Source: Saccharomonospora sp. NB11 (lineage in GTDB: Bacteria > Actinomycetota > Actinomycetes > Mycobacteriales > Pseudonocardiaceae). Taken from it: a DNA stretch of 64,000 nucleotides. This document shows, piece after piece, positions 50,942 through 59,655 of the stretch. The number at the start of each line of letters is the position of its first letter. Positions within the stretch are counted from its first letter, which is position 1. The notes under the pieces were generated by a model. That model was not told the origin of the DNA and made no database searches. It worked only from the letters and a program-made list of their open reading frames with translations. The position numbers were made by a program, and so were the translations under genes. The stretch is taken from positions 248,001 through 312,000 of the forward strand of contig NZ_JACBJG010000001.1 in the NCBI RefSeq assembly GCF_015910535.1, in the 5' to 3' direction.

Positions 50942-52470
50942 CCGACGACCTCGTAGGACTGCTGCGGCACGCCGCGACGGCGTGGCCGGACAAGGACGCC
51001 TGGGTGTTCGACGAGACCGGCGAGCGGGTGACGTTCGCCGACCTCGCCGAGCGCGTCGAGTCGCTCGCGGCGGCACTGCACGCCGTCGGCGTGCGCGCGG
51101 ACGACCGCGTGGCCGTGATGCTCGACAACCGGCCCGAGTTCCCCCTGCTCTGGCTGGCACTGGCCCGGCTCGGCGCGGTGCTCGTGCCGGTCAACACGAA
51201 CTACCGCGAACTCGACGGCGAGCACGTGCTGGCCCACTCGGGTGCCCGCTTCGCGATCGGTGCCGAGCGGTTCGTGGAGCTGTTGACCACCATCGCGCCG
51301 CGGACGTCGGTGGAACGCGTGCTCACGCCCGAGGAACTGGCGGCGATCACCGGTGAGGCTCCACCGCCGTACCAGGTCGCGCCCGAGCGCCCCACCAACA
51401 TCCAGTACACGTCGGGCACCACGGGCGCACCCAAGGGCTGCGTCCTGCCACACCGTTACTGGACGACGTTGGCGCACGGCCTCGTGTCGCAGTTCCCGAA
51501 CATCTCGGCGGACGACACTCTCCTGACCGCTCAACCGTTCCACTACATTGATCCACAGTGGAATGTCGCACTCGGACTCGCGTCCGGCGCCACGCTGGTG
51601 GTGCTCGACCGCTTCCATCCCTCGACGTTCTGGGAGAAGGTGCGCGAGTACGAGGTCACCTGGTTCTACTGTCTCGGACTGATGCCCACACTGCTGCTGC
51701 GCATGCCGCCCTCCGAGGCCGACCGCGACCACCGCGTGCGCGCCGTCTGTGCCTCGGCCATCCCGAAGGATCTGCACGCCGAACTCGAACGCCGCTGGGG
51801 AGCGCCCTGGTACGAGGCGTTCGGCATGACCGAGACCGGCGGCGACATCCGCATGTACCCGGAGGACCACGACCGCTGCGTCGGCACGGGGTGCCTCGGC
51901 AGGCCCGCGCCCGGCAGGGAGGTCATGATCGCCGACGACGCCGGCCGCCCCGTTCCGCGCGGCACCGAGGGCGAGCTGCTCATCCGCGGTGTGGGACTGA
52001 TGCACGGCTACCACGACGACCCCGAGGCCACCGCCAAGGCGTTCCGCGGCGGCTGGTTCCGCACCGGCGACGTGGCGCGGATGGACGGCGACGGCCTGGT
52101 CTACTACGTCGGCCGCACGAAGGACATGATTCGCCGCAGCGGCGAGAACATCGTGGCCGACGAGGTCGAGCGGGCACTGCAACTGCATCCGGCCGTGCGC
52201 ACGGCCGCGGTGCTCGGCGTGCCGGACGAGCTGCGTGGTGAAGAGGTGAAGGCGCTCGTCGTCCTCGCCGACGGACACGAGGTGACCCCGGACGAGTTGG
52301 CCGAACACTGCGGCACCAAGCTCGCCTACTTCAAGGTGCCGCGCTACTGGGCGTTCGTCGACTCGCTGCCTCTCACCGCGTCGGAACGCGTCGCCAAGGG
52401 CGAACTGCGCAAAGCGGGGGCCGACGCCCCGAAGGACTCCTACGACCGGGTGGAGCAACGGTGGCGTTAG
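50938..52470 (+). CDS. AMP-forming acyl-CoA synthetase (FadD/CaiC-like)
   Basis: A 510-residue adenylate-forming enzyme: P-loop YTSGTTGAPKG, motif GMTETGGDIR, GWFRTGDVARMDGDG and the C-terminal catalytic region LTASERVAKGEL with Lys. The substrate pocket part (TAQPFHYIDPQWNVALGLASGATLV) resembles crotonobetaine/carnitine-CoA ligases as much as fatty acid ligases, so the acid is unknown. ATGA overlap with the hydratase, and a 10-bp overlap with the following TetR gene, indicate a single mRNA. Confidence 0.9.
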   Translation: MTDDLVGLLRHAATAWPDKDAWVFDETGERVTFADLAERVESLAAALHAVGVRADDRVAVMLDNRPEFPLLWLALARLGAVLVPVNTNYRELDGEHVLAHSGARFAIGAERFVELLTTIAPRTSVERVLTPEELAAITGEAPPPYQVAPERPTNIQYTSGTTGAPKGCVLPHRYWTTLAHGLVSQFPNISADDTLLTAQPFHYIDPQWNVALGLASGATLVVLDRFHPSTFWEKVREYEVTWFYCLGLMPTLLLRMPPSEADRDHRVRAVCASAIPKDLHAELERRWGAPWYEAFGMTETGGDIRMYPEDHDRCVGTGCLGRPAPGREVMIADDAGRPVPRGTEGELLIRGVGLMHGYHDDPEATAKAFRGGWFRTGDVARMDGDGLVYYVGRTKDMIRRSGENIVADEVERALQLHPAVRTAAVLGVPDELRGEEVKALVVLADGHEVTPDELAEHCGTKLAYFKVPRYWAFVDSLPLTASERVAKGELRKAGADAPKDSYDRVEQRWR

Positions 52471-53069
52471 ACACGCGCGAGCGGGTCCACCGGGCGGCGG
52501 TGAAGCTGTTCGCGGAGAAGGGGTTCCACGGCACCGGCATCCGCGACCTGGCGAGCGAGTCGCAGTTGTCGACGGCCAGCCTCTACCACTACATGGGCTC
52601 CAAGGAGGACCTGCTCGCCGACATCATGCGTCGGTGTCTGCGGTCGTTGCTCGACTCCGCACAGGCCGAGCTCGCCGGTGTCGACGATCCGGCGACCCGA
52701 CTGCGCAGACTCGTGAAACTGCACGTCAGAGCCCATGCACGCATGCCGGAGGAAACTCGGATCGTCGACCACGAGATCCCCGTGCTCTCCCCCGGCGTGC
52801 GGCACTCGGTGGTCGAACTCCGCGACGCCTACGAGCGGTTGTGGGCCGACGCCGTCACCGACGGCGTGGAGGCCGGGGTGTTCACCACCGCGCACCCCGG
52901 TGTGACCCGGCTCGCGCTCCTGGAGATGTGCACCGGGGTCGCGCGGTGGTACTCGCCCCGGGGTTCACTGCCGCTCGACGAACTCGCCTCGCACTACGCC
53001 GACGTAGCACTGCGTGCCGTGGGAGCTTGCTCGCAGAGCGCGGCTGAGGGACAGTCGAAGGGTGAGTGA
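52461..53069 (+). CDS. TetR-family regulator of the acyl-CoA operon
   Basis: A 202-residue TetR: HTH VHRAAVKLFAEKGFHGTGIRDLASESQLSTASLYHYMGSKEDLLADI, and a TetR_C ligand domain rich in helices (LVKLHVRAHARMPEETRIVDHEIPVL) seen in acyl-CoA-responsive regulators such as the KstR2-like group. Translation overlaps the ligase gene. It probably senses the CoA ester made by this operon and binds near the (ATCG)4 promoter; both points are inference. Confidence 0.88.
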   Translation: MALDTRERVHRAAVKLFAEKGFHGTGIRDLASESQLSTASLYHYMGSKEDLLADIMRRCLRSLLDSAQAELAGVDDPATRLRRLVKLHVRAHARMPEETRIVDHEIPVLSPGVRHSVVELRDAYERLWADAVTDGVEAGVFTTAHPGVTRLALLEMCTGVARWYSPRGSLPLDELASHYADVALRAVGACSQSAAEGQSKGE

Positions 53070-53394
53070 GGAAACCATCCAGCTGGAACTCAACGAGGCC
53101 GGTGTCTCCCCGAAGCTTCCCATGCCTTCGGACCCGCGCGACCAGATCCAGGACGTGCCCTACCGACCGGTGGAGTTCCGCGACGACGATCTCCCCGCCG
53201 CGCTGGAACGCTGCGCCGGTTGGCTCCGGCAGGCTCAGCAGTGGCTCGGGGAACCGGTGGACGTGCTCGCCGTCCACCTCGACTACGACGAACGCGACGG
53301 CTACCCCTACTACGACCTCAAGTTGCTGTGCAACGAGGAGGACCTGGCCGGGGTCCCGGTCGCCCTCCGCGAGCGCGGCGAGGCCGACAAGTAG
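53062..53394 (+). CDS. Conserved small acidic protein, unknown function
   Basis: A 110-residue acidic protein with no membrane span: LELNEAGVSPKLPMPSDPRDQ, then VEFRDDDLPAALERCAGWLRQAQQWL and LDYDERDGYPYYDLKLLCNEED. It looks like a compact alpha/beta fold. I do not recognise the family. GTG 53062 overlaps the TetR stop by 8 bp and has GAAGG upstream, so it may be the last gene of the operon. A terminator hairpin follows at 53438. Confidence 0.7.
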   Translation: MSEETIQLELNEAGVSPKLPMPSDPRDQIQDVPYRPVEFRDDDLPAALERCAGWLRQAQQWLGEPVDVLAVHLDYDERDGYPYYDLKLLCNEEDLAGVPVALRERGEADK

Positions 53395-53437
53395 GTCGAC
53401 GCCACGACATGACGAACTGACGACGAGGTGACACGGG

Positions 53438-53470
53438 CGCCGTGGAGCCGGACCGACCGACTCCACGGCG
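53438..53470. terminator. Terminator-like hairpin after the echA-ligase-TetR operon
   Basis: CGCCGTGGAG and CTCCACGGCG form a perfect 10-bp stem with a 13-nt loop, between convergent transcription units. No T run is seen. Confidence 0.65.
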
Positions 53471-53500
53471 TCTCCCGAACCCCGTCCTGCGCGAGGCTCC

Positions 53501-53566
53501 GTCCTCTACCTGTCCTCTGCCTGTCCTCTACCTGCCCTCTACCTGCCCTCTGCCCGTCCTCAGCCG
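53501..53566 (+). repeat. 11-bp minisatellite (five to six copies)
   Basis: Consecutive 11-bp units: GTCCTCTACCT, GTCCTCTGCCT, GTCCTCTACCT, GCCCTCTACCT, GCCCTCTGCCC, then a decayed GTCCTCAGCCG that already includes the stop codon of the acyl-CoA dehydrogenase gene (minus strand). Copies differ by one to three bases. Confidence 0.9.
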
Positions 53567-54729
53567 AGCGTGCCGCCGACCTTCACGTGCCCCTTGAGCA
53601 GGTTCCGCGCGATCGTGCGGCGCTGGATCTCGTCGGTGCCCTCGTAGATTCGCAGCAGTCGCAGCTCGCGGTACCACCGCTCGATGGGCAGCTCACGGGT
53701 GTAGCCCATGCCGCCGTGGATCTGGAGCACCCGGTCCACGATCTCGTTGGCCTTCTGACCCCCGTACAGCTTGGCGATCGACTGCGCGTGCCGTGAGTCG
53801 AGTCCCGAGTCCACCAGCCACGCGGCGTGCAGGACCAGCCACCGCAACGCCTCGATCTCGACCCCGGAGTCGGCGATCATCCACTGGATCGCCTGGCGCT
53901 CGGCGATGGGAGCGCCGAACGTCTCGCGCGTGTTGGCGTGGTCGATGGCCATCGTCAGCAGCCGCTCGCACGACCCGATGGCTCGCGCGGGAAGCAGGTA
54001 GCGGCCCCGGCCGATCCACTGCATCGCGAGCGCGAATCCCTGCCCGACCTCGCCGAGGATCTGGCTCTCGGGCACCCGCACGTCCTCGAAGATCAGCGAC
54101 GCGGGGCCCCACTCGCCCATCGTGTCGATGTACTCCGAGCGCCAACCCATGTCGCGGTCGACGAGGAAGCAGGTGACGCCGCCGTTCGCGCCCTTCTCGG
54201 GGTCGGTGACGGCGAAGACCATGGTGAAGTCGGCCTCGTTGCCGCCGGTGATGAACGTCTTCTCACCGTTGATGACCCACTCGTTGCCCTCCTTGCGGGC
54301 GGTGGTGCGGATCGCCTTGGCGTCGGAGCCCGCCCCGGGCTCGGTGATGGCGAAGCACGACTTGCGGGTGCCCTCGATGGTGGGCAGCAGGTAGCGCTGC
54401 TTCTGTTCCTCGTTGGCGTGGAAGAGGATGTTGTCGGCCGAGCCGCCGAAGCTGAACGGCACGAACGTGCGGCCGAGTTCGGCCTCCAGCAGTGCCGTCA
54501 TGACCGCGGACAGACCCATGCCGCCGTACTCCTGCGGCGTCTGCACGCCCCAGAACCCGGACTTCTTCGCCTTCTGCCGCAGCTCGGTCAACTCGTCGTT
54601 GGTCAGGCCCGGCTGGTGTGCGCGTTCCCTGCGCAGCACCTCCTGTTCGAGGGGCACGAGTTCCTTCTGAACGAACGTTCGGACCCAGTCGCGGATCTGA
54701 CGTTCCTCGTCGCTGAGGCTGAAATCCAT
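53560..54729 (-). CDS. Acyl-CoA dehydrogenase
   Basis: A 389-residue flavoprotein: FAD/substrate motifs CFAITEPGAGSDAKAI and INGEKTFITGG, the C-terminal QIHGGMGYTRELPIERWYRELRLLRIYEGTDEIQRRT with the catalytic Glu in the YEGT loop. It introduces the trans-2,3 double bond into an acyl-CoA, passing electrons to ETF. ATG 54729 begins MDFSLSDEERQ as in the family and has AGGAGCG upstream; a longer frame to 54942 is not homologous. An 18-bp palindrome sits 26 bp before the start. Confidence 0.93.
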   Translation of the reverse strand: MDFSLSDEERQIRDWVRTFVQKELVPLEQEVLRRERAHQPGLTNDELTELRQKAKKSGFWGVQTPQEYGGMGLSAVMTALLEAELGRTFVPFSFGGSADNILFHANEEQKQRYLLPTIEGTRKSCFAITEPGAGSDAKAIRTTARKEGNEWVINGEKTFITGGNEADFTMVFAVTDPEKGANGGVTCFLVDRDMGWRSEYIDTMGEWGPASLIFEDVRVPESQILGEVGQGFALAMQWIGRGRYLLPARAIGSCERLLTMAIDHANTRETFGAPIAERQAIQWMIADSGVEIEALRWLVLHAAWLVDSGLDSRHAQSIAKLYGGQKANEIVDRVLQIHGGMGYTRELPIERWYRELRLLRIYEGTDEIQRRTIARNLLKGHVKVGGTLG

Positions 54730-54754
54730 CGGCTCACGCTCCTGACTGAAGCTG

Positions 54755-54772
54755 ACTAAGCGATTGCTTAGT
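54755..54772. promoter_or_regulatory. Palindromic operator upstream of acyl-CoA dehydrogenase
   Basis: ACTAAGC-GATT-GCTTAGT has perfect 7-bp arms and a 4-bp centre. The form is typical of TetR-family operators. No TetR gene adjoins it, so the regulator is elsewhere. Confidence 0.7.
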
Positions 54773-54868
54773 TCGCACGGTAGCGCAAGCGCGGCCTTGG
54801 CGGGAGCCCCGACGCCGCATAGATTGGGTCCGGCTCGATCCGCAGCGCTCCAGGGGGAGAGGATCTCG

Positions 54869-55576
54869 ATGACCGATTGCGCCGTGTGGTGGTCGGAACC
54901 GATCACCGCGACCTCCGACGCGTTGGCCCTGCTCGACCCCACGGAGAAGGAGCGCTACGGCGCCTACCGCAGGCACGAGGATCAGCGGCGGTTCCTCACC
55001 GGCCGTGTCCTCGCGAAGACCGTCGCGGCACACCGACTGGGCAGCACGCCCGAAAACATCCACTTCGACGCCAGTTGCCCCGACTGCGACAAGCCACACG
55101 GGCCCGTGCGCGTTCCCGGCGCCGCACTGGCGTTGTCGATCTCCCACGCGGGCGACCGCATCGGGGTGGCCGCCACCTCGGGCGCGCCGGTCGGCCTCGA
55201 CGTGGAGGACGCGAGCCGCAACGCCGACGACTCGCTCATCTCCTACGCCCTGTCGGAAGCCGAGCAACGGACTCTGCCCACCGACGCCGCCGGCCGTGCC
55301 CGCGCGTTCTTCACGTTCTGGACGCGCAAGGAAGCGCTGATGAAGGCCACGGGTCGCGGCCTGCGCATCTCGCTGAAGGCGCTGACCCTGTCGAGTGCGG
55401 ACGCACCGGCCCGGCTGCTCGTCTCGGGTGAGACCACCCTGTCCCCCGACACCACGCGACTCCGCGACCTCGACGCAGGCCCGGGTTACCGTGCGGCCGT
55501 CGCCGTCCTGACCTCGGAGAACGTCGACGTCACCGAGCGCTGGTGGCGCCCGGGCGCCTCCCTCGACGGACAATAG
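54869..55576 (+). CDS. 4'-phosphopantetheinyl transferase, Sfp type
   Basis: A 235-residue PPTase: FLTGRVLAKTVAAHRLG, SISHAGDRIGVAATSGAPVGLDVED (Mg/CoA-binding G-[VL]-D-[VIL]-E motif) and FWTRKEALMKATGRGL (W-x-x-KEA-x-x-K). It transfers the pantetheine arm of CoA to carrier proteins of NRPS, PKS or fatty acid synthase. ATG 54869 has GGGGGAGAGGA upstream. An isochorismate synthase follows after 37 bp, a pairing known from catechol siderophore clusters, but no NRPS is in this window. Confidence 0.92.
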   Translation: MTDCAVWWSEPITATSDALALLDPTEKERYGAYRRHEDQRRFLTGRVLAKTVAAHRLGSTPENIHFDASCPDCDKPHGPVRVPGAALALSISHAGDRIGVAATSGAPVGLDVEDASRNADDSLISYALSEAEQRTLPTDAAGRARAFFTFWTRKEALMKATGRGLRISLKALTLSSADAPARLLVSGETTLSPDTTRLRDLDAGPGYRAAVAVLTSENVDVTERWWRPGASLDGQ

Positions 55577-55613
55577 GAGCGAGTCCGACCGAGCCGACCC
55601 GAGAGGGGCCGAG

Positions 55614-56765
55614 GTGACCGCACGCCGCCCCGCCGAACTCGTGTCGCGCTACCGGCGAGGCGACTTCTTCCTCGCCACGGGCGAACGCACCCTCCTCGCC
55701 ACCGGGGTGCGCACGACGCTCACGGACCCCGACGCGACCGCGCTCGCCGATCTCGTGCGAGACCGACTCCGCGACACCCGCACCGCCGGGCCCGACGTGG
55801 CGGTGGGAGTGCTGCCCTTCGCCGAGGCACCCGACACGCCCGGACACCTCGTCGTCCCGGTCGAGTTCGCCGAGGCCGGAAGCGTTCATCCCCAGGCCGC
55901 GTCGTGGGCGCGTCGCCACGTCACCACCCCCGTCACGATCCGGCCGGTCCCCGAGCCGGAGCAGCACCTCCGGACGGTGGCCTCGGGCATCACCGCACTG
56001 ACCGCCCGGCACCTGCGCAAGGTCGTCCTCGCCCGCGCGCTCGACGTCGAGTTCGCCGAGCCGGTGTCCCCTGAGGCAGTGCTGCACAACCTCGTCGTGG
56101 ACAACGTGGGCGGCTACACCTTCGCGGCCGCCCTGCCGAACGGAGCGACGCTGCTGGGGGCGAGTCCGGAACTGCTGTTGTCCCGACACGGGCGGACGGT
56201 GCGGTCCTACCCCCACGCCGGGTCGGCACCGCGATCGCCGGACCCCGACGTCGACGAGCGCAACGCGACGGCCCTGCTGGCTTCCCGCAAGGACCACCGC
56301 GAACACGCGGTGTTGACGGAAGCGGTGGTGGAGACGCTGCGACCGTACTGCCGACGGTTGAGCGCACCGGCTCGCCCGGCACTGGTGGCGACGCCGACGA
56401 TGTGGCATCTCGGAACCACGGTGAGCGGCGAGCTGACGGATCCGGCCGTCACGGCCCTGCACCTCGCCGCCGCCCTGCACCCCACCCCCGCCGTGTGCGG
56501 AACGCCGACGTCGTCGGCACGGCGACTCGTCGCCGAGCTGGAGACGTTCGACCGCGGGTACTACGCGGGTGCGGTCGGCTGGGTGGATGCGCAGGGCGAC
56601 GGCGAATGGGCCGTCTCGATCCGTTGCGCCGAAGTCACGGAGCATTCGCTCCGGCTGTACGCGGGCGGCGGAATCATGCCGGAATCCGATCCGAGAACGG
56701 AACTGGAGGAAACGTCGGCCAAATTCGCGACTCTCTTGCGCGCGATGGGCCTGCCCCAGAGGTGA
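55614..56765 (+). CDS. Isochorismate synthase (EntC/DhbC family)
   Basis: A 383-residue chorismate-using enzyme: VVLARALDVEF, FAAALPNGATLLGASPELLLSRHG, HREHAVLTEAVVETLRPYC, HLGTTVSGEL, HPTPAVCGTPTSSARRLVAELETFDRGYYAGAVGWVDAQGDGEWAVSIRCAEV and the closing YAGGGIMPESDPRTELEET. Motif order and the PTPAVCGTP segment fit isochorismate rather than anthranilate or salicylate synthases. The product can feed 2,3-dihydroxybenzoate or menaquinone; with the PPTase upstream a siderophore role is the likelier one. GTG 55614 has GAGGGG-type purines upstream. Confidence 0.9.
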   Translation: MTARRPAELVSRYRRGDFFLATGERTLLATGVRTTLTDPDATALADLVRDRLRDTRTAGPDVAVGVLPFAEAPDTPGHLVVPVEFAEAGSVHPQAASWARRHVTTPVTIRPVPEPEQHLRTVASGITALTARHLRKVVLARALDVEFAEPVSPEAVLHNLVVDNVGGYTFAAALPNGATLLGASPELLLSRHGRTVRSYPHAGSAPRSPDPDVDERNATALLASRKDHREHAVLTEAVVETLRPYCRRLSAPARPALVATPTMWHLGTTVSGELTDPAVTALHLAAALHPTPAVCGTPTSSARRLVAELETFDRGYYAGAVGWVDAQGDGEWAVSIRCAEVTEHSLRLYAGGGIMPESDPRTELEETSAKFATLLRAMGLPQR

Positions 56766-56842
56766 TCGACCGAATTGCGTCGGTCGACGATCTCGCCTCG
56801 CCGTCGGTCGTCGATTCCGTCCGGGAGGCGTTTCGTGCTCAG

Positions 56843-56870
56843 GTATTCGGGGCCGGTTCGCCCCGAATAC
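56843..56870. terminator. Terminator between isochorismate synthase and mihF
   Basis: GTATTCGGGGC and GCCCCGAATAC form a perfect 11-bp stem with a 6-nt loop, directly after the mihF stop codon and between convergent genes. Confidence 0.75.
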
Positions 56871-57182
56871 TCACTTGAGAGCGTTGATGAGTGCTTCGCG
56901 CTGCCGGTCGCCGAGGCCCGCGGCCCGGCGGTCGGGGTCGATACCCGCCTGCTCCATCAGCGCCATGACCTTCACCTGGCCGAGCCCCGGAACGGCCTTG
57001 AGCAGCTGCGTCACCTTCGTCTTTCCGACGGTCTTGTCTTCCTTGGCCCGGTTGAGCACCGCGTCGATGCTCTCCTTGCCCGACTTGATGTTGGCCAGCA
57101 ACTCGGAGCGCGCCTTCCTGGCCTCAGCGGCCTTGGCGAGAGCCTCCGCCCGTTGCTCCGGGGTCAAAGTGGGAAGTGCCAA
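56871..57182 (-). CDS. mihF: Actinobacterial integration host factor (mIHF)
   Basis: A 103-residue nucleoid protein with the mIHF sequence LPTLTPEQRAEALAKAAEARKARSELL, the conserved linker NRAKEDKTVGKTKVTQLLKAVPGLG and MEQAGIDPDRRAAGLGDRQREAL (helix-two-turn-helix DNA-binding region). It bends DNA and supports phage integration and chromosome compaction. The start is TTG 57182, preceded by GAAAGGA at normal spacing; this gives the family's usual length, while an upstream start would add 10 unlike residues. Confidence 0.94.
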   Translation of the reverse strand: MALPTLTPEQRAEALAKAAEARKARSELLANIKSGKESIDAVLNRAKEDKTVGKTKVTQLLKAVPGLGQVKVMALMEQAGIDPDRRAAGLGDRQREALINALK

Positions 57183-57469
57183 CGTCGTGTTCCTTTCGTG
57201 CTCGTCGAACACCGCGCACGCGCGGTGACAGACCTACCCGGTCACGCCGATGCGCAAAACCGCCGCGGTCCTGGGCCTCAGTAAACGCCAACTGTGCCCG
57301 CGACGCGAAATCGACACGCGAGGTTTCCCCTTCCGTGCCACCGAATGGTCACAGCCGGTGGCGAATCGACGACGGCGGGCACAGTTGGGCGCTGTGCACA
57401 AGCCCCGAACGTGCGGCGCGCATTACAGTCGCCGACAACCTGGTCCCTCGACCTACAGCAGGAGCCTCA

Positions 57470-59092
57470 ATGTTGAGCACCATGCAGGACGATCAGCTGT
57501 CCCTGGCGCATCTGCTGCGACACGGCACGCGGATGTACGGTGACGCCGAAGTCACCACCTGGACGGACAGCGGTCCGAGGAGGACGACCTTCGCGCGGAT
57601 CGGCGCGCGAGCCGCCCAGCTCGCCCACGCCCTGCGCGAACTCGGCGTCACCGGCGATCAGCGGGTGGCCACGTTCATGTGGAACAACGCCGAGCACATG
57701 GAGTGTTACCTGGCGGTCCCGGCGATGGGGGCCGTGCTCCACACCCTCAACATCAGGCTGTTCCCTGAACAGCTCGTGTACGTCGCGAACCACGCCGAGG
57801 ACCACGTCGTCGTGGTCGACGGGTCGCTGCTGCCGCTGTTCGCCAAGCAGCTTCCCGAGATGAAGACCGTGAAGCACGTCGTCGTGGCCAACGGTGACGC
57901 GGCGGCGTTGGAGGCTCCCTCGGGGGTCACCGTGCACTCGTACGAGGAGCTGCTCGCCGGAAGGCCGGAGACGTTCGACTGGCCCGAGATCGACGAGCGC
58001 TCCGCCGCCGCCATGTGCTACACCTCCGGCACCACCGGCGACCCGAAGGGCGTCGTCTACTCCCACCGCTCCATCTGGCTGCACTCCATGCAGGTGTGCA
58101 TGACCGACTCGATGCGCCTGACCGACCAGGACAAGGCGCTCGTGATCGTGCCGATGTTCCACGCCATGTCGTGGGGCATGCCGTACGCGGCGCTGATGGT
58201 GGGCACGTCGATGGTGCTGCCCGACCGGTTCCTCCAGCCCGCTGCGATCGCGACCATCCTGGCCGCCGAGAAGCCGACGTTCGCCGGCGCGGTGCCCACG
58301 ATCTGGCAGGGCCTGCTCCAGCACCTCGACGCGAACCCGCAGGACATCTCCCACCTGCGCGAGGTCGTGGTGGGCGGGTCGGCCGCCCCGCCGGCGATGA
58401 TGCACGCCTTCGAGGAGCGGTACGGCGTGCCGGTGCTCCACGCGTGGGGCATGACCGAGACCTCCCCGATGGGCAGCGTCGCGCGGCCTCCGTCGAAGGC
58501 GACCGGCGAGGAAGCCTGGCGCTACCGCTACACCCAGGGCCGCTTCCCCGCCTGTGTGAAGGCTCGGCTCGTCGACGACGAGGGCCGCGAACTGCCGTGG
58601 GACGGCACCAGCGTGGGCGAGCTGGAGGTGAAGGGTCCCTGGATCGCCGGGGCCTACCACGGCGGAGCCGACCCCGAGAAGTTCCACGACGGCTGGCTGC
58701 GCACCGGTGACGTCGGCACGATCACGCCCGACGGGTACCTGACGATCACCGACCGTTCCAAGGACGTCATCAAGTCCGGTGGCGAGTGGATCTCGTCGGT
58801 GGACCTGGAGAACTCGGTGATGGCTCACCCGGCGGTCGCCGAGGCGGCGGTCATCGCCGTGCCCGACGAGAAGTGGGACGAACGGCCGCTGGTCGCGGTG
58901 GTGGTTCGCGAGGGCCACGAGGTCACCGCCGCGGAACTGCGCGACTTCCTCGCCGACAAGGTGGCGAAGTGGCAGCTTCCCGAGCACTGGACGTTCGTCG
59001 ACGAGGTTCCCAAGACCAGCGTGGGCAAGTTCGACAAGAAGCGGCTGCGGGCCGCCCACGCCGACGGCAAGCTCGACGTCACGCACTTCTGA
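57470..59092 (+). CDS. Medium/long-chain fatty acid--CoA ligase (FadD-like)
   Basis: A 540-residue AMP-forming ligase: P-loop YTSGTTGDPKG, VVYSHRSIWLHSMQ, PMFHAMSWGMPYAALMVG, GMTETSPMG, WLRTGDVGTITPDGYLTITDRSKDVIKSGGEWISS (typical of the fatty-acyl group) and the C-terminal KTSVGKFDKKRLR with catalytic Lys. It activates fatty acids at the cytoplasmic membrane for degradation or lipid synthesis. ATG 57470 follows CAGGAG. A hairpin follows the stop, so it is probably monocistronic. Confidence 0.93.
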   Translation: MLSTMQDDQLSLAHLLRHGTRMYGDAEVTTWTDSGPRRTTFARIGARAAQLAHALRELGVTGDQRVATFMWNNAEHMECYLAVPAMGAVLHTLNIRLFPEQLVYVANHAEDHVVVVDGSLLPLFAKQLPEMKTVKHVVVANGDAAALEAPSGVTVHSYEELLAGRPETFDWPEIDERSAAAMCYTSGTTGDPKGVVYSHRSIWLHSMQVCMTDSMRLTDQDKALVIVPMFHAMSWGMPYAALMVGTSMVLPDRFLQPAAIATILAAEKPTFAGAVPTIWQGLLQHLDANPQDISHLREVVVGGSAAPPAMMHAFEERYGVPVLHAWGMTETSPMGSVARPPSKATGEEAWRYRYTQGRFPACVKARLVDDEGRELPWDGTSVGELEVKGPWIAGAYHGGADPEKFHDGWLRTGDVGTITPDGYLTITDRSKDVIKSGGEWISSVDLENSVMAHPAVAEAAVIAVPDEKWDERPLVAVVVREGHEVTAAELRDFLADKVAKWQLPEHWTFVDEVPKTSVGKFDKKRLRAAHADGKLDVTHF

Positions 59093-59100
59093 GCCGCACG

Positions 59101-59129
59101 CGACCCCGCCGTTCGCTCCGGCGGGGTCG
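59101..59129 (+). terminator. Terminator-like hairpin after the fatty acid ligase
   Basis: CGACCCCGCC and GGCGGGGTCG form a perfect 10-bp stem with a 9-nt loop, 8 nt past the stop codon. Confidence 0.65.
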
Positions 59130-59175
59130 CCTCCGGCCGCTGGACGCCGACCGGGAGGTGCGGCAGGGTTACCAC

Positions 59176-59598
59176 ATGCAGACAGCGCCCACCGTCGACG
59201 ACGACGGAACCGCCCTGTTCCACCGCACCATGCCGTTCACCGAACGCCTGGGTGTCGAGGTCCTGCGGCACTCCCGGGAGCTCGTCGTGGCGCGGATCGC
59301 CCACGACGAGTCGCTCTGCACGCTCGGCGGAGCCCTGCACGGCGGTGTGTTTATGTCGCTGGCCGACTCGGCCGCCGCCGTGTGCGCGTACCTGAACCTC
59401 CCCGAGGGCGCCCAGGGCACGACCACCATCGAGTCGAAGACCAACTTCCTGCGCGCCGTCCGCACCGGACACGCCACCGCGTCGTCCCGACCGCTGCACG
59501 CGGGCGGTCGGGTGATCGTCGTGGAGACCGAGATCCACGACGACGACGATCACCTCGTCGCGAAGGTCACCCAGACCCAGGCGGTACTGAGATCCTGA
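59176..59598 (+). CDS. PaaI-like hotdog-fold thioesterase
   Basis: A 140-residue hotdog protein with the helix and turn LGGALHGGVFMSLADSAAAVCA (the HGG motif and catalytic Asp/Glu region of PaaI-type thioesterases), TTTIESKTNFLRAVRTG and VVETEIHDDDDHLVAKVTQTQAVL. It hydrolyses an acyl- or aryl-CoA, and lies just behind a fatty acid ligase, so it may reverse the activation or release CoA when the pool is short. ATG 59176 lacks a ribosome site; a CAGGGT hexamer ends 6 nt upstream. Confidence 0.87.
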   Translation: MQTAPTVDDDGTALFHRTMPFTERLGVEVLRHSRELVVARIAHDESLCTLGGALHGGVFMSLADSAAAVCAYLNLPEGAQGTTTIESKTNFLRAVRTGHATASSRPLHAGGRVIVVETEIHDDDDHLVAKVTQTQAVLRS

Positions 59599-59655
59599 CC
59601 TCCGCCGCGGTGCGAATCCGTCGAGCTCGCCCACCACGCCCTTAGGCTGAACGAC

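Noticed and set aside
53501-53566. CRISPR-like array
   Set aside because: Units are 11 bp with no spacers and no cas genes nearby; it is a plain minisatellite.
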